Source of the DNA: Phycisphaerae bacterium
GTDB taxonomy: Bacteria; Planctomycetota; Phycisphaerae; Phycisphaerales; SM1A02
Direction of reading: 5' to 3'
Length of the DNA: 8,760 nucleotides
NCBI GenBank assembly: GCA_018663565.1
Contig: JABJQE010000223.1
Coordinates: forward strand, 1-8,760
The position numbers were made by a program, and so were the translations under genes. Each line of letters starts with the position of its first letter. Within the stretch, counting starts at the first letter, position 1. A model generated the notes under the pieces. That model saw nothing but the letters and a program-made list of their open reading frames with translations, was not told where the DNA came from and did not search any database. Of this stretch, positions 1 through 6,596 are shown in pieces.

Positions 1-66
1 CAGGGCAACTTGATTGAAAACCCTGACCTCAGCGGCGCCGACATCTCCACGGGCGCAGGCCAATGA
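1..66 (+). CDS. Probable C-terminus of cytochrome c oxidase subunit II (partial, 5' end outside window)
   Basis: Frame 1 is open from the first base and ends at a TGA at 64-66, giving 21 residues that end in ...SGADISTGAGQ. Third codon positions are mostly G or C, like the genes that follow. The stop lies 19 bases before the chosen ctaD start, and the ctaD ribosome binding site sits in that gap. In bacterial oxidase operons the gene directly before ctaD is usually ctaC, which encodes the CuA-carrying subunit II, so the assignment rests on position. No diagnostic subunit II motif falls inside the visible part. It could also be the end of another gene, or an open frame by chance. Confidence 0.45.
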   Translation, partial: QGNLIENPDLSGADISTGAGQ

Positions 67-70
67 CCGT

Positions 71-77
71 GGAAGGA
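71..77 (+). promoter_or_regulatory. Ribosome binding site of ctaD
   Basis: GGAAGGA ends 8 bases before the ATG at 86. It favours that ATG over the upstream in-frame TTG at 14, which would lie inside the probable end of the preceding gene and has no comparable site. Confidence 0.6.
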
Positions 78-85
78 ATGAAGCG

Positions 86-1798
86 ATGACGACCATTGAT
101 AATCGGCCACTCGAGACACCTGGTCTCGATGGCGACAACTACCTGAACCACACCCGAGGCTTCCGCTCTTGGATCCTGACGCTTGATCACAAGCGGATTG
201 GTGTGATGTATCTCGTGTCTGTGCTGACCAGTTTCTTGCTGGGGGGCATCTTTGCACTGCTCGTCCGGACGCAGTTGCTTGTGCCCGATGGACTCATTAT
301 GAGTCAGGATGAGTTTAATCAGGCCTTCACCATTCACGGTGGCGTGATGGTCTTCTTGGTCATTATTCCCGGTATTCCCGCGGCGCTTGGCAATTTTATC
401 TTGCCCATCATGCTTGGGGCTAAGGATGTCGCCTTCCCGCGGCTGAACCTCTTCTCGTATTGGCTCTGGATCGTTGGTGCCATCTTCTTGGTTATGTCGA
501 TCTTCGCCGGACTTGACACTGGTTGGACGTTCTATACGCCTTACAGCATCGATCAAGATTCTGCGATGGGTGGCGTTATCCCGGCCGTGACGGGCGCATT
601 CCTACTTGGGTTTGCGTCCATCTTCACTGGCATGAACTTCATCGTGACCATTCATCGACTTCGTCCCGATGGCATGACATGGTTCCGAATGCCATTGTTC
701 TTGTGGTCGATATACGCGACGGCGGTCATTCAGGTGCTCGCGACACCAGTACTCGGCATTACGCTCGCTCTGCTTGCTGTCGAGCGTGCCTTTGGTATTG
801 GCATTTTCAACCCTGCACTCGGTGGCGATCCGGTGCTGTACCAGCATTTCTTCTGGTTCTATAGCCACCCTGCTGTGTACATCATGATTCTGCCTGCAAT
901 GGGCGTGATCAGCGAAGTAATCGCGGTGCATAGCCATCGTCACATATTCGGGTACTCCTTCATCGCGTGGAGTTCGATTGCGATTGCAATATTCTCGTTC
1001 TTGGTGTGGGGGCACCACATGTTCACATCCGGCCAGTCGCCGTTGATGAGCGTGATCTTCTCGTTCATTACCTTCAGCGTGGCAATTCCGTCTGCTGTCA
1101 AGGTATTCAACTGGCTTGCCACGATGTACAAGGGCTCGATCAGTTGGAATACAAGCATGTTGTATGGCATGAGCTTTATTGCCTTGTTTATGATCGGCGG
1201 ATTGACTGGCCTGTACCTCGGTGTGATTTCGGTTGACGTGCATTTGCACGATACGTACTTCATTGTGGCTCACTTCCATTACACCATGATGGGATCAGCC
1301 CTCATTGGGTTCATTGCCGGTCTTCACCATTGGTGGCCAAAGATTTCTGGCAGAATGTTCAATGAGAACGCAGGTCGGTTTGCCTTTGTGCTCTTCTTTA
1401 TTGGGTACAACACGACCTTCTTCACGCAGTTCATGCTTGGATCTCATGGGATGCCCCGCCGGTATGCCACATATCCAGCAGACGCGGGATTTCAGACGTA
1501 TCACATCGTTTCGACTATCGGGTCTTACATGATGGCAATCGCCTTCTTTACGATGGCGGGTTACTTCATTGTGTCGATATTCAAGGGCCGAAAGGCCGCA
1601 TCCAATCCTTGGGGCGGACGAAGCTTGGAGTGGCAGTGCACATCGCCGCCACCATTTGACAATTTCTCCGAGCAGCCCGCCGTTGGCGACTGTTACGACT
1701 TCTCTGTCCTGCGTTGGGACGAAGCGACACATGGCTATGTATGGCGCGAGGATGTTGAGCATCCCAGCCACGAGACGGAGCACACGGCGTCCGCCTGA
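86..1798 (+). CDS. ctaD: Cytochrome c oxidase subunit I, type A2 heme-copper oxidase
   Basis: This is the catalytic subunit of the terminal oxidase in the inner membrane. It reduces O2 to water at the heme a3-CuB site and pumps protons. The product has 570 residues, about the usual length, with roughly twelve membrane helices. Visible ligands are His84 (heme a, FTIHGG), His261 of YSHPAVY with the cross-linking Tyr265, His310-His311 (CuB, GHHMFTSG), and His396/His398 of HDTYFIVAHFHY (hemes a3 and a). The D-channel entrance is present (Asp114 and Asn121 in GAKDVAFPRLN) and so is the K-channel lysine (Lys339 in PSAVKVFNW). Alanine replaces the glutamate of HPEVY and Tyr-Ser precedes the histidine, which defines subfamily A2. 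The C-terminus has the usual NPWGGRSLEW...SPPPFDNF segment. The ATG at 86 was chosen for its ribosome binding site. ctaE follows after 29 bases. Confidence 0.98.
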   Translation: MTTIDNRPLETPGLDGDNYLNHTRGFRSWILTLDHKRIGVMYLVSVLTSFLLGGIFALLVRTQLLVPDGLIMSQDEFNQAFTIHGGVMVFLVIIPGIPAALGNFILPIMLGAKDVAFPRLNLFSYWLWIVGAIFLVMSIFAGLDTGWTFYTPYSIDQDSAMGGVIPAVTGAFLLGFASIFTGMNFIVTIHRLRPDGMTWFRMPLFLWSIYATAVIQVLATPVLGITLALLAVERAFGIGIFNPALGGDPVLYQHFFWFYSHPAVYIMILPAMGVISEVIAVHSHRHIFGYSFIAWSSIAIAIFSFLVWGHHMFTSGQSPLMSVIFSFITFSVAIPSAVKVFNWLATMYKGSISWNTSMLYGMSFIALFMIGGLTGLYLGVISVDVHLHDTYFIVAHFHYTMMGSALIGFIAGLHHWWPKISGRMFNENAGRFAFVLFFIGYNTTFFTQFMLGSHGMPRRYATYPADAGFQTYHIVSTIGSYMMAIAFFTMAGYFIVSIFKGRKAASNPWGGRSLEWQCTSPPPFDNFSEQPAVGDCYDFSVLRWDEATHGYVWREDVEHPSHETEHTASA

Positions 1799-1811
1799 AC
1801 GGCGAGTCGTC

Positions 1812-1818
1812 AAGGGAG
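1812..1818 (+). promoter_or_regulatory. Ribosome binding site of ctaE
   Basis: AAGGGAG lies 9 bases before the GTG at 1828 but only 3 bases before the in-frame TTG at 1822. The spacing therefore favours the GTG start. Confidence 0.55.
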
Positions 1819-1827
1819 TGATTGAAC

Positions 1828-2844
1828 GTGAGTCAACTGCACGTCCATTCTGAAGAGGTTGAGGATCACGAGCACCCGGATTTCCTCGGACATCACTGGA
1901 AGAACCCAGTGCAACAGTTCGAGGCCGGCAAGCTGGGCATGTGGCTGTTCTTGGCCACCGAAATCTTGTTGTTCGGAGGTCTGTTCTGCGCCTATGCTGT
2001 CTGGCGGGCCAACCATCCCGAGATCTTTAAATACGGCAGCCAGTTCCTCAGTACCGAGTGGGGGGCAATCAATACAGGCGTCTTGCTGACCAGCAGTCTT
2101 ACGATGGCCATGGCGGTCACATTTGCCGCTCGCGGGAAGATGAAGAGCGTCGTATTGTGCCTGTTGTTGACGCTCATGGGCGCCGGTGGCTTCATGGCCA
2201 TCAAGTATGTCGAGTACAGCCACAAGTTCCATGAGGGCTTCTTCCCAGGCATGGGCTTCTACGAAGCGCCCCACGCATCTGAATTGTGGTTGCCGCTTGA
2301 AGAAACGGCCGTCGCGAATCAGGCCGCAACGCTTGCAACAGATGAAGCTGGTTCGCAGGAAATGGCTGCAGAGATGCAGACCCGCGCCGAACTTCCAGTT
2401 GGGCCAGCAGAGGCTCAGGTATGGAACAAGCCGATTGCAGGAATGGGTCCAGATGGGCTCACGAGTGATCAGACCACTATGGACAAGGTGGAGTTTTCGG
2501 TGTTCTTGCCTCCAAGTGTGCTTGGAAATCTAGAGGATCTTGGCCCGGAGCTTGCGTACGCGGAAGATCACACTACTGGCGAGCCGGTCGCGTTGCCTCA
2601 TCCGCTTCAGGACCCCAATCGACCGGTCAATGCCCAAAAGTTCTTTACGATCTACTTTCTCATGACCGGCCTGCATGGCATTCACGTAATTGGTGGGGCT
2701 GTTGTCATCACTTGGTTACTCATTATGACCTTGCGGCAACGATTCAGCCGTGAGTATTACACACCTATTGATCTTGGCGGCCTGTACTGGCATATCGTCG
2801 ATGTCATTTGGATCTTCCTCTTCCCGTTGTTCTACCTGATCTGA
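1828..2844 (+). CDS. ctaE: Cytochrome c oxidase subunit III with a long periplasmic-loop insertion
   Basis: Subunit III is an integral membrane partner of CtaD that stabilises the oxidase and its proton uptake. The product has about 338 residues, against roughly 200 for short bacterial CtaE. Five helices are visible: about 36-58 (KLGMWLFLATEILLFGGLF, with the conserved membrane Glu45), 80-100, 106-128 (ending in the conserved KYVEYSHKFHEG), 271-300 (FLMTGLHGIHVIGG) and 320-338 (YWHIVDVIWIFLFPLFYLI). Between helices 3 and 4 there is an extra stretch of about 110-130 residues (138-267), rich in Ala, Glu and Pro and with no recognised domain. By comparison with known subunit III topology this loop should face the periplasm. 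The N-terminus is rich in His and Glu. The start is GTG 1828; TTG 1822 is the alternative and adds two residues. Subunit IV follows after 13 bases. Confidence 0.95.
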   Translation: MSQLHVHSEEVEDHEHPDFLGHHWKNPVQQFEAGKLGMWLFLATEILLFGGLFCAYAVWRANHPEIFKYGSQFLSTEWGAINTGVLLTSSLTMAMAVTFAARGKMKSVVLCLLLTLMGAGGFMAIKYVEYSHKFHEGFFPGMGFYEAPHASELWLPLEETAVANQAATLATDEAGSQEMAAEMQTRAELPVGPAEAQVWNKPIAGMGPDGLTSDQTTMDKVEFSVFLPPSVLGNLEDLGPELAYAEDHTTGEPVALPHPLQDPNRPVNAQKFFTIYFLMTGLHGIHVIGGAVVITWLLIMTLRQRFSREYYTPIDLGGLYWHIVDVIWIFLFPLFYLI

Positions 2845-2845
2845 C

Positions 2846-2849
2846 GGAG
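2846..2849 (+). promoter_or_regulatory. Ribosome binding site of the subunit IV gene
   Basis: GGAG begins two bases after the ctaE stop codon and lies 8 bases before the ATG at 2858. It supports ATG 2858 over the TTG immediately before it at 2855. Confidence 0.5.
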
Positions 2850-2857
2850 CACTATTG

Positions 2858-3277
2858 ATGTCTTCACACGAAACAGAACATGGCGCCGTCGGGCATATTG
2901 TCCCAATCAAACTGCTCGTCATTACCTGCATAGCCTTGCTGGTCTTGACGGCCGTCACGGTGTGGGTGGCCAAACTTGACTTTGAAATGCTTCGAATGGG
3001 CGAGATGAATATTCTCGTCGCCATGGGCGTGGCTACTGTGAAGTGCGTAATTGTGGCATTGATCTTCATGCACTTGCGGTGGGATCGCTCTTTCGTCGGC
3101 TTTGTGTTCGTTGGGTCGATTCTCTTTGTGGGGCTCTTTATTGGCTTGGCTCTTCTCGACACCAAGCAGTATCAGCCAACAATGCTGCCTGGGAATTCGC
3201 CCCAGATTCAACTGAAACTTGATGTGTTGAAGGCGTCAGCTGCAAGCGATGGCGATCATGGATCAGCCACGCACTGA
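2858..3277 (+). CDS. ctaF: Cytochrome c oxidase subunit IV (prokaryotic CtaF/COX4 type)
   Basis: This small accessory membrane subunit of the oxidase has 139 residues and three predicted helices at about 16-38, 51-73 and 77-100. Helix 2 carries the family's typical pattern of a lysine within a small-residue helix, followed by a histidine near its end (ATVKCVIVALIFMHL; Lys62, His72). The position after ctaE and the triple-helix layout match the COX4_pro type of bacterial subunit IV. The N-terminus is rich in His and Glu and resembles that of CtaE. The C-terminal tail of about 38 residues is polar and longer than usual. The last 29 bases overlap the next gene in another frame, which suggests translational coupling. 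The gene symbol is given by family and position only. Confidence 0.88.
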   Translation: MSSHETEHGAVGHIVPIKLLVITCIALLVLTAVTVWVAKLDFEMLRMGEMNILVAMGVATVKCVIVALIFMHLRWDRSFVGFVFVGSILFVGLFIGLALLDTKQYQPTMLPGNSPQIQLKLDVLKASAASDGDHGSATH

Positions 3278-3893
3278 CATTCCAGTCCAGGCGGGTGAAG
3301 GCGCTCGCGGCGTGTATAAGCACGACGAAGATCGTGCCAAAGCTGGATCGCTCGGCCTCGTACTGCTCCTGATGGCGCTTGGCATGTTGTTCGGGGGTCT
3401 TGTACTGGCCGTACTCGCTGTGAGAATTGGCGATGAGGCTTGGCCTCAGGATCTGCCACATCTTCCATGGCAAGTTTGGGTGAGTACCGTGGCTTTGTTA
3501 GCTACGAGCGTCGCCTTTGCTGAAGCCGTGGCCGCATCACGGAGAGGATCCGACACGGGCATCCGCCTTGCGCTCGCGACGGCTGCTGTCATGGTTGTGA
3601 TCTTCACTGGGATGCAGGCCTGGGCGTGGCTTGACTGGTACGAACAGATGCCGGCAATCGAAACGGTCACTCAGGAGCATCGAATTGGCATCATGGGCTT
3701 CTGGGTCTTTACGACCATGCATGTAGCGCATGTGCTTGGCGGTCTCATTCCACTTGGAATGATTGCCTGGTACGCGGTGTTCCGAACATGGACGGCCTCG
3801 CGTCAGGGCTTACTTCGTCACACAGCGGTGTATTGGCATTTTCTTGACATCGTGTGGATTGTGCTGCTCTTGACCATGATTGTTGTTTTGTAG
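3249..3893 (+). CDS. Second, divergent subunit III-family protein of the heme-copper oxidase
   Basis: The product has 214 residues and five predicted helices (about 34-60, 74-97, 104-129, 145-173 and 192-214), the same layout as short bacterial subunit III. The end, HTAVYWHFLDIVWIVLL, is the subunit III C-terminal signature and matches YWHIVDVIWIFLF of the ctaE product in this operon. The helix-4 pair of histidines (TMHVAHVLGG) also matches CtaE (GLHGIHVIGG). The conserved membrane glutamate of helix 1 is missing: SLGLVLLLMALGMLFGG aligns with KLGMWLFLATEILLFGG and puts Leu44 at that place. It is probably a paralogous subunit or assembly partner of the same complex. The start overlaps the end of the subunit IV gene by 29 bases. 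ATG 3258 is an alternative start, and neither start has a strong ribosome binding site. Confidence 0.88.
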   Translation: MAIMDQPRTDIPVQAGEGARGVYKHDEDRAKAGSLGLVLLLMALGMLFGGLVLAVLAVRIGDEAWPQDLPHLPWQVWVSTVALLATSVAFAEAVAASRRGSDTGIRLALATAAVMVVIFTGMQAWAWLDWYEQMPAIETVTQEHRIGIMGFWVFTTMHVAHVLGGLIPLGMIAWYAVFRTWTASRQGLLRHTAVYWHFLDIVWIVLLLTMIVVL

Positions 3894-3908
3894 TCGGCCT
3901 AGGTCGGT

Positions 3909-6527
3909 TTACTCAGGACGTTCATTGGCCGTCAGGAGCGGGGCGATGGTTCCGTCGTCTGAGAGCGTCGTGGACAGATCATCAGGTGTGCCGTGCGTTG
4001 TGTCCGGGCCAGCGCTACCGAGCCAAGCAATGACAGTCGAGTCGGTATCGCCACCGAGTACGGTGACGGTGATCGGCGTGCCCCAGCCATCCTGTGGGAG
4101 CGGAGCCGCAAAGAGATCGGCCATTTGATTCGTAGAGTCTTTGGTTCGTGTTGCTGCGGCGCGTCCCCATGCCGCCATCGTGTCGGCAGTCTCGGCTCGT
4201 AGTGATTCGTTCCGGGCGTCACGCATTGGGTTTGAACTATCTCGACTTGGATTGAGTGTGAAGCGACTCCCGTCGATTTTGGGCGGGTATCTGTTGTCAG
4301 AGCGATCCACATCTGCGAGTTCGTCATTAGGGTCAAGCAGGACGTGTGCGATGTCTTTGTCTCGAATCAACATCTTTGCTGCGTTGCGATGATCACGTCG
4401 CCACAGGTCAGCTGGAATCGTGATGTGTTCTTCCGAGCCATCTTCATAGACAATCTTGAGTGGAAGCGGCATGACGAGGCCCCCGTTGGTCGTGAAGCGA
4501 ATGATGTGGAATCGCGACTTGGTGTCGAGTAAGGCCGCCTCGTCGTCATCGAGTTCCGCGAGCAACTTCTCATAGGCTCGGACATCGCCGGGTGTGACGT
4601 CGTGTTTTTCGAACGTGCTGTAGAAGTCGACGAGTTCCGGATGTTGCGTGGTTCTACTTCCAAGGTTTGCGTTACGTTGTTCAGTGACGGTCGTTGGCTG
4701 GTCGCGATCTTCGTCCGCCTTGTCCGCTACCTTTTGGATGATTGGGTTACTGTTGCTGACGCGGTACGTTTGCACATCTGTAATGGACACATCGACGGGC
4801 CGTGTGTCATAGAACCACCCGCGCCAAAACCAATCAAGGTCGCGACCACTCGCATCTTCAATCGTTCGAAAGAAGTCGGCGGGTTCTGGGCGCTTGAAGG
4901 CCCAGCGGTCTGTGTAGGCGTGCATGGCGTGGTCAAAGAGTTCTCGCCCAACTACCGTTTCTCGCAAGATGTTGAGCGCCGTAGCGGGCTTCGCGTAGGC
5001 GTTATTGCCGAACTGAAGGAGGTCCTCGCTGGCTGTCATGATTGGCCGGCTTCGGTTTACATCTCGCATATAACTGGTGATGGACCGTGGCAGGGCGCGG
5101 CTTTTGGCGTAGTCTTGCTCCCAGCTCCTCTCAGCAAGGAATTGGTGGTACGAATTGAGACCCTCGTCCATCCACGTCCATTGCCGCTCGTCGCTGTTGA
5201 CAATCATCGGGAACCAAAAGTGCCCAACCTCGTGAATGACGACTGAAATGAGTCCGTACTTGGCCCGCTCGGTCCACGTGCCATCCTCTTCGGGTCGTGG
5301 CCCATTGAATGTCATCATGGGGTATTCCATGCCGCCGCCCACGACACCGTTGACCGACCAGGCCACAGGCCATGGATATGGCATGGCTGTCTCGGAGTAT
5401 GACTCCAGCGCATGCGCAACGGCGTGGGTTGAGTACAAGTCCCATAGGCCATCGCCTTCCTGCGGCCACATCGACATCGCCATGGCGCGGTCATCACGGT
5501 GGGGGATGTCAACGCCCATGGCGTCCCAGGCAAACGCAGGGGATGTGCTGAACGCGAAGTCGCGCACGTTTTCGGCTTCAAACTGCCACGTCTGCTCACC
5601 GCTGGTCGCGGTGCCAACGAGCGTATCGGATTCATCGCGCGTCACGATCATGATTGGCGTGTTGGAATCACGAGCATCCGACAGTCGTGTTCGTTGCGTT
5701 GCCGTGAGCACCTTCTTTGGATTCATCAGTAGTCCGGTTGCGCCGACGAGGTAGGTGTCTGGAACGGTGATGTTGACGTCGTAGTTGCCAAACTCAAGCG
5801 TAAACTCGCCACGCCCAAGAAACGGCCGCGTTTGCCATCCGTCGTAGTCGGTGTAGGCTGCGAGTCTGGGGAACCACTGGGCAATCTGATAGAGCGTACG
5901 TCCATCATCGAAGGTTTCATATCCACTTCTTCCCGCGATGTGGTCTGGGACTATTTGCCCGGTCCAGTCGATCGAAAAACGAAATGTATCGCCAGGATTG
6001 AGGGGGCTTGGCAGGTCAACGCGCATCATGGTGTCGTCGATGACGTAGGGCAGGGCAGTACCCCGGTCGTCAGCGATGCGGTGTATGTCGAACCCGCCTT
6101 GAAATTCGTTGCGCCCGAGGTGTCGTCGTAGGCCGTCAAACGACATGCCATTGTCAAGATTTGGCGAGGTCTCAGCGAGTTGCCCACGCGCATCTGGTCG
6201 GAATCGATTTTGCTCGAGTTGAATCCACAGCCAATGCAGCCTGTCGGGGCTGTTGTTGTGATAGACAATTGACTCGCTACCTTCGAGTTGATGGGTGTCA
6301 GCATTCAGGCGAACGTCAATGTCATAGTCCACCTGCTGCTGCCAATAGTCAGGTCCAGGCGCGCCGCTTGCGGCGCGGAAACGATTGGGCGAGGGAAGTT
6401 CGGCGTCGTCGAGACGCATAAACGGATCTTCGCGTGGAAGGAGTCGATTTGGCCGCCACGGGTGATCGTCTGGGTGAGCCGAAACTATTGTGGTGATAGT
6501 CAACATCAGCAGGATGTGTGATCGCAT
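3909..6527 (-). CDS. Exported M1-family zinc metallopeptidase with pseudopilin-like C-terminal tail
   Basis: This is a gluzincin peptidase (M1 aminopeptidase family) of 872 residues, predicted to act outside the cytoplasm. Residues 1-17 form a Sec signal peptide, with likely cleavage at VSA/HPDD. The M1 N-terminal beta domain runs to about 330. The catalytic domain has GGGMEYP (397-403, in the place of GxMEN), zinc motif HEVGH (432-436), the third ligand Glu455 in WMDEGLN exactly 18 residues later, and probable catalytic Tyr511 in NNAYAKPAT. All key residues are present, so it should be active; its substrate is unknown. Residues ~590-750 form an additional domain. The last ~100 residues end in DGWGTPIT...GSAGPD...GTPDDL, which resembles type II secretion protein G. 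The start is ATG 6527, 5 bases after GGAGG; the adjacent ATG 6530 is nearly as likely. It lies downstream of the DUF3179 gene and converges on the oxidase operon. Confidence 0.93.
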   Translation of the reverse strand: MRSHILLMLTITTIVSAHPDDHPWRPNRLLPREDPFMRLDDAELPSPNRFRAASGAPGPDYWQQQVDYDIDVRLNADTHQLEGSESIVYHNNSPDRLHWLWIQLEQNRFRPDARGQLAETSPNLDNGMSFDGLRRHLGRNEFQGGFDIHRIADDRGTALPYVIDDTMMRVDLPSPLNPGDTFRFSIDWTGQIVPDHIAGRSGYETFDDGRTLYQIAQWFPRLAAYTDYDGWQTRPFLGRGEFTLEFGNYDVNITVPDTYLVGATGLLMNPKKVLTATQRTRLSDARDSNTPIMIVTRDESDTLVGTATSGEQTWQFEAENVRDFAFSTSPAFAWDAMGVDIPHRDDRAMAMSMWPQEGDGLWDLYSTHAVAHALESYSETAMPYPWPVAWSVNGVVGGGMEYPMMTFNGPRPEEDGTWTERAKYGLISVVIHEVGHFWFPMIVNSDERQWTWMDEGLNSYHQFLAERSWEQDYAKSRALPRSITSYMRDVNRSRPIMTASEDLLQFGNNAYAKPATALNILRETVVGRELFDHAMHAYTDRWAFKRPEPADFFRTIEDASGRDLDWFWRGWFYDTRPVDVSITDVQTYRVSNSNPIIQKVADKADEDRDQPTTVTEQRNANLGSRTTQHPELVDFYSTFEKHDVTPGDVRAYEKLLAELDDDEAALLDTKSRFHIIRFTTNGGLVMPLPLKIVYEDGSEEHITIPADLWRRDHRNAAKMLIRDKDIAHVLLDPNDELADVDRSDNRYPPKIDGSRFTLNPSRDSSNPMRDARNESLRAETADTMAAWGRAAATRTKDSTNQMADLFAAPLPQDGWGTPITVTVLGGDTDSTVIAWLGSAGPDTTHGTPDDLSTTLSDDGTIAPLLTANERPE

Positions 6528-6532
6528 CATCG

Positions 6533-6539
6533 CCTCCTC
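6533..6539 (-). promoter_or_regulatory. Ribosome binding site of the M1 peptidase gene
   Basis: On the - strand GAGGAGG lies 5 bases before the ATG at 6527 and 2 bases before the ATG at 6530. The two start codons are adjacent. The spacing favours 6527 and rules out the upstream in-frame TTG at 6551. Confidence 0.65.
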
Positions 6540-6596
6540 AGGTGGAAGCAACCACGGTAGCAGGGCAGTGCTAGGGACGGCAGAACGCTGCGAAGA

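Noticed and set aside
14..85. Longer ctaD starting at TTG 14
   Set aside because: It lies inside the probable end of the preceding gene, has a rare start codon and adds 24 residues atypical of subunit I, whereas ATG 86 has a well-spaced ribosome binding site.
602..1279. A 225-codon - strand open frame opposite ctaD
   Set aside because: It is antisense to highly conserved ctaD sequence. The product is rich in His, Arg and Glu with no family resemblance, as expected from the complement of a membrane-protein gene.
3897..3906. Palindrome-like GGCCTAGGTC between the convergent genes as a bidirectional terminator
   Set aside because: The stem is short and imperfect and has no loop or T run on either strand, so it cannot be called a terminator.
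4602..5754. Long + strand open frames of 214 and 172 codons (4602-5246 and 5236-5754)
   Set aside because: They lie entirely antisense to the M1 peptidase, whose frame holds all catalytic motifs. Their translations show no recognisable domain, so they are shadows of that gene.
6531..6596. Possible separate promoter for the M1 peptidase in the gap after the DUF3179 gene
   Set aside because: No convincing -35/-10 pair was found on the - strand. A promoter cannot be excluded, but it is not supported.
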